From contig CALUIU010000015.1 in the NCBI GenBank assembly GCA_944320795.1, forward strand, positions 1-64,000: DNA of 64,000 nucleotides. Direction: 5' to 3'. Positions within the stretch are counted from its first letter, which is position 1, and every line of letters begins with the position of its first letter. Shown in pieces: positions 36,849 to 45,992 of the stretch. Origin of the DNA: Candidatus Paraprevotella stercoravium. Its GTDB lineage: Bacteria; Bacteroidota; Bacteroidia; Bacteroidales; Bacteroidaceae. Below the pieces are notes generated by a model. The model was not told the DNA's origin, searched no databases, and saw only the letters and a program-made list of their open reading frames with translations. Both the position numbers and the translations under genes were made by a program.

Positions 36849-38339
36849 ATGAAGCGAGACTTGATCAGTATGGAATATTGGCGTGAAGCTCATCTGCTTC
36901 CACTGCTTTGTCCATCAGATGTGTTTTATGTGAAATATGCCCGAAAAGTGAGGGACAGAATTAAGAAGGCGGACTTTGAGCGTAAACTGACGCTGGATGA
37001 CATGACTGAAATAGCCTTGACACTGACTTATTATCTGGAAGATGTAGTCAGCGGACTAGGTGTCTGGCACTCCTTTGTCGTAGAGCATAAGCGTATGTAT
37101 GGTCGGTATTTGCCGTTTTATGACACCCCTGAAGAGTCATACTATACCGATGAGGTAAATGAGGCAGATGTGCGTTTTCTGATCTGGATGATTTTTCAGA
37201 AAAGAAATAAGGGGGTGATTGTTAATCCCGAAAATTCCTATTTGCAGCAGTTGGCGCATGATATTTTTTCGCTTTTGGACCAGGATTTTGAATGTGTTCC
37301 GGTTAACAGCGAATTGTTGGAAGCCATGAAGAATCCGGTACTGTATCAGGAGTTTTACAATCTGAAGAGTCTGATGGTGCAAATTTGTTGCATGTCTTAC
37401 CTGTTTTATTATTTTACGGCCCAGCATCGTACCCGAGTGGCGCATTTTGTAGAACGTATCGTAGGTGAAGGGAAATCATTGTCTGTTATAGAATATTTGA
37501 CAGAGTCTTTTCTGGGGGTATACGAAAAAACCGGTCCTTTGGCGCAGAAACCGCAAGAATGGATCAGCCGCATGCTGGAATCCTGGAATATGAAGGAAGA
37601 GGCAGAGGCTGTCGCTCGGATGGACGCCCGGGAAATACAGCCTTACCTTATTGTGCGGTGTGATGAAGATAAAGTCTTTTTGGAGGACTGGCGTGAGGAA
37701 CATTTTGAATTAAGCATATCGGATATGCTTCAGGTGCAGCCGGAAATGGTGGCCCGCCAGAAAGTGATGATCGGCGCGCTGGTAAAATATAAAGGGAAAT
37801 GGTATCCTAACGGAGGCATTACCTGGCAGGCTCAGGAGGGCCGGTTTCAGAAATATAAGGAACAGTCTGTTGAGAATGAACAGAAAAAGCGGCGTATTAC
37901 GGAAAAAATATTGCATGCAAATGCTGGCAGTCCTTTGCTTTTCTTTAAAGATTATGCCGATATGAAGCAGTGGCTGGACTTGAATGTGCCTGATGAGGAT
38001 CTTGCGGACAAGACTGAAGATCAGACTGATGTACATGCGCAGGAAAAGAATATCCTGGCTTTTGTCTCTTCGGAAACCGGACTCCTTGTATTACCGCGAG
38101 GGGCTTGTTGCGTCGCTCATAAGGATAATCCTTATTATCAGCCGGATGAGGCTGGTGAGTATGGGCTGAAAATTTTGTTTGATCCCGATTATTCCGTTCC
38201 CGAGGTGGTACGATATCTGGTTCAGGAAAATCTGTTGCCCGATGCTGCTTTGCATTCCGAAACCAGTAGCGAGCGTGGAAAGCAATTGCTGCACTCTAAT
38301 ATAGATTTTCTGTTACGTGTGATTCGACCGGATTTCTAA
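36849..38339 (+). CDS. uncharacterised Bacteroidales protein (DUF3843-like)
   Basis: 496 residues, soluble, no signal peptide and no membrane segment. MKRDLISMEYWREAHLLPLL and SDVFYVKYARKVRDRIKKAD are the starts I associate with DUF3843, a family known almost only from gut Bacteroidetes. The central part is helical and the C-terminal part mixed (SETGLLVLPRGACCVA). No catalytic motif recognised. It is followed after 16 bp by the nitroreductase gene and is probably cotranscribed. Candidate promoter box TATCTTTG at 36779-36786. Confidence 0.6.
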   Translation: MKRDLISMEYWREAHLLPLLCPSDVFYVKYARKVRDRIKKADFERKLTLDDMTEIALTLTYYLEDVVSGLGVWHSFVVEHKRMYGRYLPFYDTPEESYYTDEVNEADVRFLIWMIFQKRNKGVIVNPENSYLQQLAHDIFSLLDQDFECVPVNSELLEAMKNPVLYQEFYNLKSLMVQICCMSYLFYYFTAQHRTRVAHFVERIVGEGKSLSVIEYLTESFLGVYEKTGPLAQKPQEWISRMLESWNMKEEAEAVARMDAREIQPYLIVRCDEDKVFLEDWREEHFELSISDMLQVQPEMVARQKVMIGALVKYKGKWYPNGGITWQAQEGRFQKYKEQSVENEQKKRRITEKILHANAGSPLLFFKDYADMKQWLDLNVPDEDLADKTEDQTDVHAQEKNILAFVSSETGLLVLPRGACCVAHKDNPYYQPDEAGEYGLKILFDPDYSVPEVVRYLVQENLLPDAALHSETSSERGKQLLHSNIDFLLRVIRPDF

Positions 38340-38355
38340 TTTTAATATGTGTGTT

Positions 38356-38886
38356 ATGGATTTTCTCGATTTAGTAAAAAGAAGACAGAGTGACCGAAGA
38401 TATGAACCGACTCCTGTCAGCAAGGAATTGGTGGTGAGTTGTCTGGAAGCCGCACGGATGGCTCCTTCGGCCTGTAATTCACAGCCCTGGAAATTTGTGG
38501 TGATTGATGAACCGGAATTGAAAGGAAAGGTGGCACGGGCTGCAGCCAGTATGGGGATGAATAAATTTGCGGAGGAAGCTCCGGTCATCGTGGCTGTTGT
38601 TATGGAAAAGATGAATTTTACAGCCCGTATAGGAAGTGTTATCAAGGATAAGGAATATTCTTTGCTGGATGTAGGTATCGCTGCCGAACATTTTTGTCTG
38701 CAGGCTGCTTCTATGGGATTAGGTACCTGCATATTGGGATGGTTCAACGAGAAGGAAGTGAATAAATTGCTGCATGTGGGCAACAGACGCATTCCATTGC
38801 TGATCCTTTTAGGCTATCCTGCCGGAGAAATCCGTCCGAAGGCCCGAAAGAGACTCGATGAAATGAGTTCGTGGAACAAATACTAA
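38356..38886 (+). CDS. nitroreductase family protein
   Basis: 176 residues from the ATG giving MDFLDLVKRRQSDRRYEPTP; a GTG-like upstream ATG (38347) adds MCV only. FMN-binding nitroreductase motifs: RRQSDRRYEPT, AARMAPSACNSQPWKF, and the C-terminal LLILLGYPAGEIRPKARKRL. The lysine/arginine pattern fits the small single-domain enzymes that use NAD(P)H to reduce nitro or flavin substrates. Substrate unknown. Confidence 0.88.
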   Translation: MDFLDLVKRRQSDRRYEPTPVSKELVVSCLEAARMAPSACNSQPWKFVVIDEPELKGKVARAAASMGMNKFAEEAPVIVAVVMEKMNFTARIGSVIKDKEYSLLDVGIAAEHFCLQAASMGLGTCILGWFNEKEVNKLLHVGNRRIPLLILLGYPAGEIRPKARKRLDEMSSWNKY

Positions 38887-38891
38887 AAGCG

Positions 38892-38943
38892 AATCCCCCA
38901 GACTGCCGGGAATTTTTTCAACCGGTTGTCTGGGGGATTTTTA
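38892..38943. terminator. terminator between converging genes
   Basis: AATCCCCCAGAC (38892-38903) pairs with GTCTGGGGGATT (38928-38939), followed by TTTTAT on the plus strand. The inner CCGGG/CCGGT segments extend the stem imperfectly. It separates the nitroreductase from the Sel1 protein. Confidence 0.8.
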
Positions 38944-38967
38944 TGGATACGAACTACTTCCTTGGGG

Positions 38968-40068
38968 TTATCTAGTCCCACGGTCCAGTCTTTTCAGTGC
39001 CAGATGATGTTTCTGTGCGGCCGCTTTTTCGTACCATTCCATAGCCTTTTTCTGATCGGGGGTGCCGATCCATCCTTCTTCGTAAGCCTGACCGATACGA
39101 TAGGCTGCATACGGGTCGGTAGAAAGCTGATAGGCATCAAAAGCCAGAGGGAGCGATTGTGGCAAATTGGGGGCTCCCTTACGGTATAGATCGCCTAGAT
39201 TACTTGGAGCATAGAGATGATCGCCTTGCCGGATGGCTTCGCGAAACCAATAGGCGGCGGCAGCGCCGTCGGCTTGCACTCCGATGCCTTCCTGATAGAG
39301 AGTTCCTATGTCATTAAGTACCACTCCGTCTGTATGCTTGCCGTTTTGATATTCCTTTCCGATTTGCAGCAACAGGGTAACGTCTTCCTGCGCATAACTT
39401 TCCCAGGTTATGCTTCCGTCGGTCTGCCAGGATTTTACCCTTCCTATGGAATGATGTTGCGGTACGTCCGCTTCCAGTTCCTGCTCGTTGAGAATCTGAT
39501 CTTCGTTGATTTCTTCTTCTGTGGCCTGGGGAAGCCGGTTGTGTTGCAACAGATATTGCAAATAGCCATAAATACGTGGGGTGGCGGAGTGGAGGGTTAC
39601 TCCTACTGACTGCAGGAGTGGCAGAGTGACGCATTCATATTCCTTGCAGGGCATGGTAAGGTAATAGCGTGGAGCAACGGAGAGAACAGATTTCAATAGA
39701 GCTATTTCTTCTCCGATGCTTTCTTCCATCCAGTCTTCATTATAATATTCATATACACTTCTGGATTCACCGTCTTCCGTAGAAAGGACAAGGCGGCCGC
39801 CGTTCACAAAATGATGAAGTGTGTCTGCCAGATAGGGAAACAGTCTGTAGTCGCTGTATGAAGCCAGAGCATCCATGCACAGTTCCAGTGTTCCCTGTCG
39901 GTTATCTACCAGACAGAACAGGGTTACAGAATCCTTTTGAGTGAAATAGTAATAGGTTGCCTGGTTGAAATCAGCAGTGAAGTTCAGTTGGAGCTTTATA
40001 CCCAGAACTTTATGAAAGGCCTCGAAAGAAAAGGGGGTATTGTTGTTGATGGTCAGTGAATGATGCAT
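38968..40068 (-). CDS. Sel1-repeat protein
   Basis: 366 residues. No signal peptide. The C-terminal third (about 245-360) has Sel1-type repeats, e.g. DGAAAAYWFREAIRQGD and DQKKAMEWYEKAAAQKHHLA. The N-terminal part (about 1-220) is unrecognised and mixed alpha/beta. Sel1 repeats mediate protein-protein contacts. It sits 13 bp after cobS in the same direction and may be cotranscribed with cobUTS, although nothing in it suggests a cobalamin function. Confidence 0.7.
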   Translation of the reverse strand: MHHSLTINNNTPFSFEAFHKVLGIKLQLNFTADFNQATYYYFTQKDSVTLFCLVDNRQGTLELCMDALASYSDYRLFPYLADTLHHFVNGGRLVLSTEDGESRSVYEYYNEDWMEESIGEEIALLKSVLSVAPRYYLTMPCKEYECVTLPLLQSVGVTLHSATPRIYGYLQYLLQHNRLPQATEEEINEDQILNEQELEADVPQHHSIGRVKSWQTDGSITWESYAQEDVTLLLQIGKEYQNGKHTDGVVLNDIGTLYQEGIGVQADGAAAAYWFREAIRQGDHLYAPSNLGDLYRKGAPNLPQSLPLAFDAYQLSTDPYAAYRIGQAYEEGWIGTPDQKKAMEWYEKAAAQKHHLALKRLDRGTR

Positions 40069-40081
40069 GTGTCGTGAACAG

Positions 40082-40891
40082 TTAGATGACAGGGGAATGG
40101 AAAAATGCCAAGAGGGTTAGATGAAATGAAAGTTCCGTAATCAGGAATACTGCGCCGCAGCAGTCACCGGTATATCCTTGAATCCGTTTGCGAAGATAGC
40201 GGATCAGAACTTCTACACAGAGCAGAGGTACCAGCCAGGTCCATATGGCAGGTAGTTGGTCCGGACAGAGGGCTCCCCATAGATATATCGGGAAAAGTTG
40301 TGCCAGAGGGCGTAGCAAGTAAGGCAGAATGTTCCGGCCATGAGGGCGGATATAGGTTGTTCTGATTTTTGCGTCTTCTGAAGGGCGGGCATAAGGTAAC
40401 CGGCAGATGATCTGCGAACTGCATGCCTTGGCATATAAATCGCCGGCGAACAGATAGAACGGAAGATTGTGCGAGGGCAGATGCAGCCAGGTAGTATAGA
40501 GCAGTGCCAGATAAAGAACCAGTCCCAGAACCCCGAAAGTGCCGATATGCGAATCTTTCATGATGGTCAGGATACGTTCCCTGCTGTGCCCTCCACCGAA
40601 TCCGTCCATGAAATCGGCCAGTCCGTCCTCATGAAACGCTCCGGTGAGCAGCAGACGTGCGGCAAGAGCGATTAAAAGCGCTATGGCTGTGGGAAAAATT
40701 TGGGCGCACAACCAATAGGATACTGCCAGCGTACCTCCGGTAAGCCATCCGCTCAGTGTCCAGTATTCCACTACATGGCGAAAAGCTTCTTGGGGCACAT
40801 TTTTCCGGATTTTCCAAAAGGGCAGACGGGTAAAGAACATCAGAGCCGCCCATATCCGGTCGGAAATGCTGGATGAGGATTGCTTTATCAT
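40082..40891 (-). CDS. cobS: adenosylcobinamide-GDP ribazoletransferase (cobalamin synthase)
   Basis: 269 residues, polytopic. The key acidic motif HEDGLADFMDGFGGGHSRERIL (about 90-112) with MKDSHIGTFGVLGL is diagnostic for CobS. Joins adenosylcobinamide-GDP to alpha-ribazole (or its phosphate), the last step of nucleotide-loop assembly at the membrane. Stop/start overlap with cobT of 1 bp. Confidence 0.92.
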   Translation of the reverse strand: MIKQSSSSISDRIWAALMFFTRLPFWKIRKNVPQEAFRHVVEYWTLSGWLTGGTLAVSYWLCAQIFPTAIALLIALAARLLLTGAFHEDGLADFMDGFGGGHSRERILTIMKDSHIGTFGVLGLVLYLALLYTTWLHLPSHNLPFYLFAGDLYAKACSSQIICRLPYARPSEDAKIRTTYIRPHGRNILPYLLRPLAQLFPIYLWGALCPDQLPAIWTWLVPLLCVEVLIRYLRKRIQGYTGDCCGAVFLITELSFHLTLLAFFHSPVI

Positions 40892-41943
40892 CAGAAATAT
40901 TTGGTTATATGCGATTGGTCAAATGTATTCATTTCATTCATCATGTGTACAGCCGACTCGATAATCGGGTAGGCACAGAGTGCACCGGTTCCCTCACCTA
41001 GCCGGAAGCCCAGTTGCAGCAGTCCCCGTGCATGCAGGTCGGCCAACAGCAAGCGGTGTCCGCGCTCTTCTCCTTCATGACCGAAAAGGGCGTATGCCCG
41101 TGTGGCCGGATAAAGGCGACTGGCTGCCAGCATACAGGCCGACATGATGAAGCCGTCCACCAGAATGATCATCCCCAGTTCGGCTGCCCGAAGCATGGCA
41201 CCTACAGCGGCCACCATTTCAAAGCCTCCGAAGTACCGGATAATCTCTTCGGTAGTGGGAGTGGGATGGGTTTGCCGGAAACGGTTCACTGCGGTGCTTA
41301 ATACTTTATATTTATGAGATACCCCTTCCGAATTCAGGCCGGACCCGCATCCGATGCATTCTTCCAACGGGTGATTTCCCAATAAATGCAGCCATACGGC
41401 AGAAGGTGAGGTGTTGCCGATACCCATTTCGCCAAAACAGATGATGTTGCAACCGTTTTTCCGGCACCGGTCTGTCATTTCTGTTCCTACTTGCAGGGCG
41501 CGTTCCATTTCTTCCTCGCTCATGGCTGCTTCGTACAGGAAGTTTCGTGTGCCCCACGCTATTTTCCGGCTGATAATTTGGGGGTATCCGCTCAGGTTGT
41601 AGTCTACTCCTACATCTACTAGAAGCAGTTCAAAACCATGTTGGCGGCAGAACATGTTGACACCCCCGCCTCCTTGGGTAAAGTTGATCATCTGTTGCCA
41701 GGTAATTTCCCGGGGAGAAGCACTTACACCTTCGTGTTCAATACCATGGTCGGCGGCAAAAAGCACGTGGCAGGGATGCTGTAAGGCGGGATGGCAGGTT
41801 TGTTGGGCCAGACAGATTTGCGAGGCTATTTCTTCCAGTCGTCCCAATGCTCCCAATGGTTTGTTCAGATTGTCTATCCGTTGTTGGATCTGTTCTTTCA
41901 GACGATAATCAGGTGAGGTAATGGAATAAGTGTTCATGTTCAT
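40891..41943 (-). CDS. cobT: nicotinate-nucleotide-dimethylbenzimidazole phosphoribosyltransferase
   Basis: 350 residues, full length. LNKPLGALGRLEEIASQICL at the N-terminus, VLFAADHGIEHEGVSA, MGIGNTSPSA and the C-terminal RLGEGTGALCAYPIIESA with the catalytic-base Glu. Makes alpha-ribazole phosphate from the lower-ligand base. Overlaps cobU by 4 bp and cobS by 1 bp, giving a tightly coupled cobU-cobT-cobS trio. No cobC-like phosphatase is seen in the window. Confidence 0.94.
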   Translation of the reverse strand: MNMNTYSITSPDYRLKEQIQQRIDNLNKPLGALGRLEEIASQICLAQQTCHPALQHPCHVLFAADHGIEHEGVSASPREITWQQMINFTQGGGGVNMFCRQHGFELLLVDVGVDYNLSGYPQIISRKIAWGTRNFLYEAAMSEEEMERALQVGTEMTDRCRKNGCNIICFGEMGIGNTSPSAVWLHLLGNHPLEECIGCGSGLNSEGVSHKYKVLSTAVNRFRQTHPTPTTEEIIRYFGGFEMVAAVGAMLRAAELGMIILVDGFIMSACMLAASRLYPATRAYALFGHEGEERGHRLLLADLHARGLLQLGFRLGEGTGALCAYPIIESAVHMMNEMNTFDQSHITKYF

Positions 41944-42515
41944 TTTATTTTAACGGGAATACCGCTGACCATCAGAATTACTTCATCGGCCTTTTGGGCC
42001 ACATATTGGTTCAGCCATCCCAGAAGATCTGTAAATTGTCGCTGTATCGGATCGGGGGAGATTCCGCCGCTGCCGATTTCGTTGGTGACAAACAGAAAGG
42101 TGGCATCCTGTCGGGTCAGCCGGTCGAATTCTTCTTTCAGTTCCTGTAAAACGTGTTGCACCGTTTCCTGACCTTCCCGTGCTTTTTCGACATCTTCCAT
42201 CTCTTCTGATTTTGATGTCATTCTGTTGTTTGAAGCTCGGAAGAAAAAGTTCGTGGCCCATAGCGTCAGGCAGTCAACCAGTACGGTATGTCCGGAGAAA
42301 TGATGCCGTGACAGCTCCAAGGGCTCTTCTATGTTGACCCAGTGTTTGCCCCGTCTTTCCTGGTGCATTCGGACACGCAGACGGAACTCTTCATCCCAGA
42401 TACGTGCGGTAGCCAGATAGACCGGATTCGGATCCATCTGCTGGGCCATCTGCTCGGCATAGGAACTTTTTCCGGAGCGTTCTCCTCCGGTAATCAGAAT
42501 GATCTTTTTGGACAT
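41940..42515 (-). CDS. cobU: adenosylcobinamide kinase / adenosylcobinamide-phosphate guanylyltransferase
   Basis: 191 residues from the ATG giving MSKKIILITGGERSGKSSYA; the longer frame adds 13 non-family residues. The GGERSGKSS P-loop, VYLATARIWDEEFRLRVRMH (guanylylated-His region) and VLVDCLTLWATNFF match CobU. The bifunctional enzyme phosphorylates and guanylylates adenosylcobinamide. First gene of the cob trio. Confidence 0.92.
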   Translation of the reverse strand: MSKKIILITGGERSGKSSYAEQMAQQMDPNPVYLATARIWDEEFRLRVRMHQERRGKHWVNIEEPLELSRHHFSGHTVLVDCLTLWATNFFFRASNNRMTSKSEEMEDVEKAREGQETVQHVLQELKEEFDRLTRQDATFLFVTNEIGSGGISPDPIQRQFTDLLGWLNQYVAQKADEVILMVSGIPVKIK

Positions 42516-42783
42516 ATTGTTTGGATTAGTGTCATGATGTCTTTCCGATATCACTCCTTAAAGAGAGTGACATCTGTAATGATAATACAAAGATAAGAAA
42601 CCTATTTTATCTATCCTTATTTCCGGAGACGATTTATTTGAAAAATGGAGGGTAAGTAAGCAGCGTAAAATTAAGGTAAAAAATACGGACTTATTCAGAG
42701 AAAAAAGCAAAAGTATGCGCACTTTTGTATACTATTGAATATCAGGTATATATGAAAATGAAAAAATGATCCTGATCTTTTAT
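42516..42783 (-). other. cobU upstream region
   Basis: Noncoding. It contains TATCTTTG on the minus strand (42588-42595), a -7 box candidate, and a short hairpin TCACTC/GAGTGA (42551-42570) in the predicted leader. I looked for the conserved B12-box of a cobalamin riboswitch and did not recognise one. The rest shows nothing clear. Confidence 0.4.
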
Positions 42784-42850
42784 AAAAATCGTCCTGACGA
42801 AATGAAAAAATCGTCCTGACAACTTTTTCATTTCGTCAGGACGATTTTTT
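42784..42850 (-). terminator. staggered double terminator after tyrA
   Basis: A perfect 26-bp inverted repeat (42784-42809 with 42824-42849) has a third copy of TCGTCCTGAC in its loop (42811-42820). On the minus strand two mutually exclusive hairpins are possible, each followed by a T-run. It ends the aromatic amino acid operon 60 bp past the tyrA stop. Confidence 0.8.
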
Positions 42851-42909
42851 TCTGCATTTGAGAGTATCAATCTTTTTAATCCGATTATTTTACAAAACTT
42901 TCGGAAAAA

Positions 42910-43683
42910 TTATTTGATGTTCTCCCGGATTTTGGTAAGATAATGCTTCATGGCTTCCTCGTCATGTGAGCTGATGATGTCGATCAGTTCCTTGAGTTCC
43001 TGACGGATCTGCTCTACCTGATCTTTGGTTTTGGGATTGTACAGGATTTCGCGCAGCAGACAGTCATCCTCACCCAAAACGCCGCGCGCGATCTGCAAGT
43101 GGCGCTTGAAGGTTGTACCCGGAGCATCCTGATGCTTCATGACTGCCGCAAAGACAAAGGTAGAAACAAAAGGGATACTCAGAGAGTAGGACATGGTTTC
43201 ATCGTGCCCCTGGAAGGAATACTCGCATATATTCAGCCCCAGACGGCTATACAGGTCGCGGAAGAAGATGCGTCCCATATAATCACCTTCGTTGATGATG
43301 ATGGCATTCTCCTGACTCAGTGCCCCCAGATTGGCGAATGTAGGACCGAACATGGGGTGAGTGCTGACATAACGCATGCCGGTTTCTTCGTAAAACTCCT
43401 TGAATCCGGTTTTTACAGAGGAAATGTCACTGATGATGCAGTCCTTGGACAGATGGGGAATGACCTGTCGGAATACGTCGAGTGTATATTTCAACGTCAC
43501 GGCATTGATGACCAGTTCCGGATCGAAGGCATCGATTTCATCGAGCGAGGTGAAACGCTGGGTATTATACATGAAGCGTAACCGTTTCGGATCAACCTCA
43601 TATACAGCTGTTTCGTGTTCAAAGCTCAATAAATCTACAAAAAACGAGCCCATCTTACCGGCACCTAAAACCAAAATTCTCAT
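42910..43683 (-). CDS. tyrA: prephenate dehydrogenase
   Basis: 257 residues. Rossmann start MRILVLGAGKMGSFF; catalytic-region motifs ISDISSVKTGF and YVSTHPMFGPTFANL. Converts prephenate to 4-hydroxyphenylpyruvate with NAD(P)+. Short, monofunctional and without an obvious ACT domain. Last gene of the aromatic operon, 27 bp after the DAHP synthase-chorismate mutase gene, so Tyr and Phe branch enzymes share one transcript. Confidence 0.9.
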   Translation of the reverse strand: MRILVLGAGKMGSFFVDLLSFEHETAVYEVDPKRLRFMYNTQRFTSLDEIDAFDPELVINAVTLKYTLDVFRQVIPHLSKDCIISDISSVKTGFKEFYEETGMRYVSTHPMFGPTFANLGALSQENAIIINEGDYMGRIFFRDLYSRLGLNICEYSFQGHDETMSYSLSIPFVSTFVFAAVMKHQDAPGTTFKRHLQIARGVLGEDDCLLREILYNPKTKDQVEQIRQELKELIDIISSHDEEAMKHYLTKIRENIK

Positions 43684-43710
43684 CGTATGATCAAGTTATT
43701 TGTGTTGTTT

Positions 43711-44778
43711 TTACTGTTTGTTCATAAATTCCATCTGCTGACGTACACTCTCTTCGTGGATATGCTCGTAGATGCTCTTGATGAAGTCGGCATCCATACC
43801 GCAGAGCACACCCTGAGCGGCACGCTTGTCCAGAATCTCGCTGTAACGGGCTGTCTGTACTACTGCCATATTATGTTCTTTCTTGTAGGCGGCAATCTCG
43901 CGGCTGATGCGCATGCGCTTGGTGAGCAGTTCCATCAGACGGTTGTCCATTTCGTCAATCTGCTGGCGCAGAATGTTCAGGCTTTCGGTGCTTTCCTTGG
44001 TGTTACGCACTACCAGACGGTCCAGGATGAAGTTCAGCACGTCCGGCATTACCTGCTGTTTGGCGTCGCTCCATGCGCAGTCCGGGTTGCAGTGGCTCTC
44101 TACGATAAGACCCTCGAATCCCATATCCATGGCCTGCTGTGCCAATGGAGCGACCAGATCGCGGCGTCCGCCGATATGGCTCGGGTCGCAGACGATCGGC
44201 AGGTTCGGATAGCGACGGTGCAATTCGATAGGAATATGCCACATCGGTGCGTTGCGGTACAGCTTCTGGTCAATGCTGGAGAAGCCTCGGTGGATGGCTG
44301 CCAGACGGGTGATGCCCGCTCCGTTGATGCGTTCCAAAGCACCGACCCACAATTCAATGTCCGGATTGACAGGATTCTTTACGAACACCGGAATGTCCAC
44401 ACCTTTCAGAGAATCCGCCAGTTCCTGTACGGCAAACGGATTGGCCGAGGTACGTGCGCCTACCCAAAGCATATCCAGTCCGGCATTCAGGGCGGCTTCC
44501 ACGTGTTTTGGAGTAGCTACCTCTGTTCCGATCAGCATGCCGGTCTCTTTCTTGACACGCTGTAACCAAGGAAGGGCTTCTTCGCCCATACCTTCAAAAC
44601 CTCCGGGTTTGGTGCGCGGTTTCCACACACCGGCACGGAATATCTTGATGCCTTTATTGGCCAATGCTTTGGCGGTTTCCATGACCTGCTCTTCGGTTTC
44701 GGCACTGCAGGGGCCGGCAATTACTAGAGGTCTGTTATCTGATCCAGGTAAATTCAGTGGTTTTAAATTCAGTTCCAT
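43711..44778 (-). CDS. bifunctional DAHP synthase / chorismate mutase
   Basis: 355 residues. N-terminal type I-beta DAHP synthase (about 1-262): VIAGPCSAETEEQVMETAK, FRAGVWKPRTKPGGFEG, VCDPSHIGGRRDLVAPLAQQ. C-terminal AroQ-type chorismate mutase (about 268-350): LNILRQQIDEMDNRLMELLT and RMRISREIAAYKKEHN. The fusion places the first step of the shikimate pathway and the chorismate branch point on one chain. The mutase may serve as the feedback-sensing domain, as known for the Porphyromonas and Bacillus homologues. Confidence 0.94.
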   Translation of the reverse strand: MELNLKPLNLPGSDNRPLVIAGPCSAETEEQVMETAKALANKGIKIFRAGVWKPRTKPGGFEGMGEEALPWLQRVKKETGMLIGTEVATPKHVEAALNAGLDMLWVGARTSANPFAVQELADSLKGVDIPVFVKNPVNPDIELWVGALERINGAGITRLAAIHRGFSSIDQKLYRNAPMWHIPIELHRRYPNLPIVCDPSHIGGRRDLVAPLAQQAMDMGFEGLIVESHCNPDCAWSDAKQQVMPDVLNFILDRLVVRNTKESTESLNILRQQIDEMDNRLMELLTKRMRISREIAAYKKEHNMAVVQTARYSEILDKRAAQGVLCGMDADFIKSIYEHIHEESVRQQMEFMNKQ

Positions 44779-44804
44779 ACTATTTTATATTTATGTTGTT
44801 GTGA

Positions 44805-45992
44805 TTATTTGAATACTTTTTTAATACGTTCCAGCGCTTCGGCAATCTTGTCTTCCTTGGCACAGAGAGAAATGCGGATGTATCGCTTTCCGTTTGATCC
44901 GAAAATGAATCCCGGGGTGATGAATACGCGTGCTTCGTGAAGTACTTTTTCTGTCAGTTCTTCCACATCCTGATAACTGTCCGGAATGCGTCCCCAGAGG
45001 AACATGCCCACTTGTTTGGGGTCGAAGGTGCAATTCAGAGTACGCATAATCTCTTCAGCCAGAGCCCGGCGACGGGCGTATACCTGTACATTGGCTTCGT
45101 CGTGCCATTCGGCGTCATTCTCCAAAGCCTTGGCTGCGGCGAGTTGCAGCGGGCGGAAGGTTCCGGAGTCGATGTTGCTCTTTACCTTCAGGATCCAGCG
45201 GATGAACTCGGCGTTGGTGGAGAGCATACCCACGCGCCAGCCCGGCATATTGTGGCTCTTGCTCATGGAGTTGAACTCGATGCAGCAGCTCTTGGCGCCC
45301 GGTATCTGGAGAATACTCCGGTGTTCGCGGTTCAGGATGAAGCTGTACGGGTTGTCGTTGACCACGATGATGTTGTGGCGCTGGGCAAAGTCTACCAGTT
45401 TCTGATAAGTTTCCATCTGGGCGTTGGCACCGGTCGGCATGTTGGGATAGTTGGTCCACATCAGCTTTACGCGGCTCAGGTCCATGCGCTCCAAAGCATC
45501 GAAATCCGGTTGCCAACCGTTTTCCGGAGTCAGATCGTAGTTGACGATTTCCGCTCCCAGAATGCGGCTCAGAGAGGTATAGGTAGGATAACCCGGATTG
45601 GGCACCAGTACCTGATCTCCCGGATTGACAAAAGCCAGAGTGACATGCAGAATTCCTTCCTTGGAGCCGATAAGCGGTTGGATTTCAGTCTGCGGATCCA
45701 GATCCACACCATACCATTTCTGATAGAAACCGGCCATGGCACGGCGCAGTTCCGGAATGCCCACTGTGGGCTGATATCCGTGAACATCGTCCCGGCGTGC
45801 CTGTTCGCACAAGGTCTCTATGGTTTGCGGAGAGGGAGGCATATCGGGACTGCCTATAGCCAGACTGATGATGTCCATGCCTTCGGCATTCATCCGGGCC
45901 ACTTCCTTACCTTTTCTTGAAAAATAATATTCGTTGACAGAGGCCAGACGGTCGGCCGGTTTTATATTCGGATTATAAACATTCTTTTCCAT
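44805..45992 (-). CDS. PLP-dependent aminotransferase of the aromatic operon
   Basis: 395 residues, fold-type I class I/II. NPGYPTYTSLSRILGAE and the PLP lysine in MSKSHNMPGWRVGM are the class hallmarks; the start MEKNVYNPNIKPADRLASVN is preferred. Operon position argues for transamination of phenylpyruvate and 4-hydroxyphenylpyruvate (or prephenate) to finish Phe and Tyr. Relatives include LL-diaminopimelate aminotransferase-like enzymes, so specificity is inferred. Overlaps pheA by 20 bp. Confidence 0.85.
   Translation of the reverse strand: MEKNVYNPNIKPADRLASVNEYYFSRKGKEVARMNAEGMDIISLAIGSPDMPPSPQTIETLCEQARRDDVHGYQPTVGIPELRRAMAGFYQKWYGVDLDPQTEIQPLIGSKEGILHVTLAFVNPGDQVLVPNPGYPTYTSLSRILGAEIVNYDLTPENGWQPDFDALERMDLSRVKLMWTNYPNMPTGANAQMETYQKLVDFAQRHNIIVVNDNPYSFILNREHRSILQIPGAKSCCIEFNSMSKSHNMPGWRVGMLSTNAEFIRWILKVKSNIDSGTFRPLQLAAAKALENDAEWHDEANVQVYARRRALAEEIMRTLNCTFDPKQVGMFLWGRIPDSYQDVEELTEKVLHEARVFITPGFIFGSNGKRYIRISLCAKEDKIAEALERIKKVFK

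Noticed and set aside
42516-42783. Possible cobalamin riboswitch before cobU
   Set aside because: I could not find the conserved B12-box or the expected long multi-stem layout. Only a short hairpin and a promoter box are visible. A covariance-model search would settle it.
44937-45920. 327-codon plus-strand open frame opposite the aminotransferase gene
   Set aside because: Long antisense frames are common opposite GC-rich coding DNA with this codon bias. The minus-strand aminotransferase has full family motifs.
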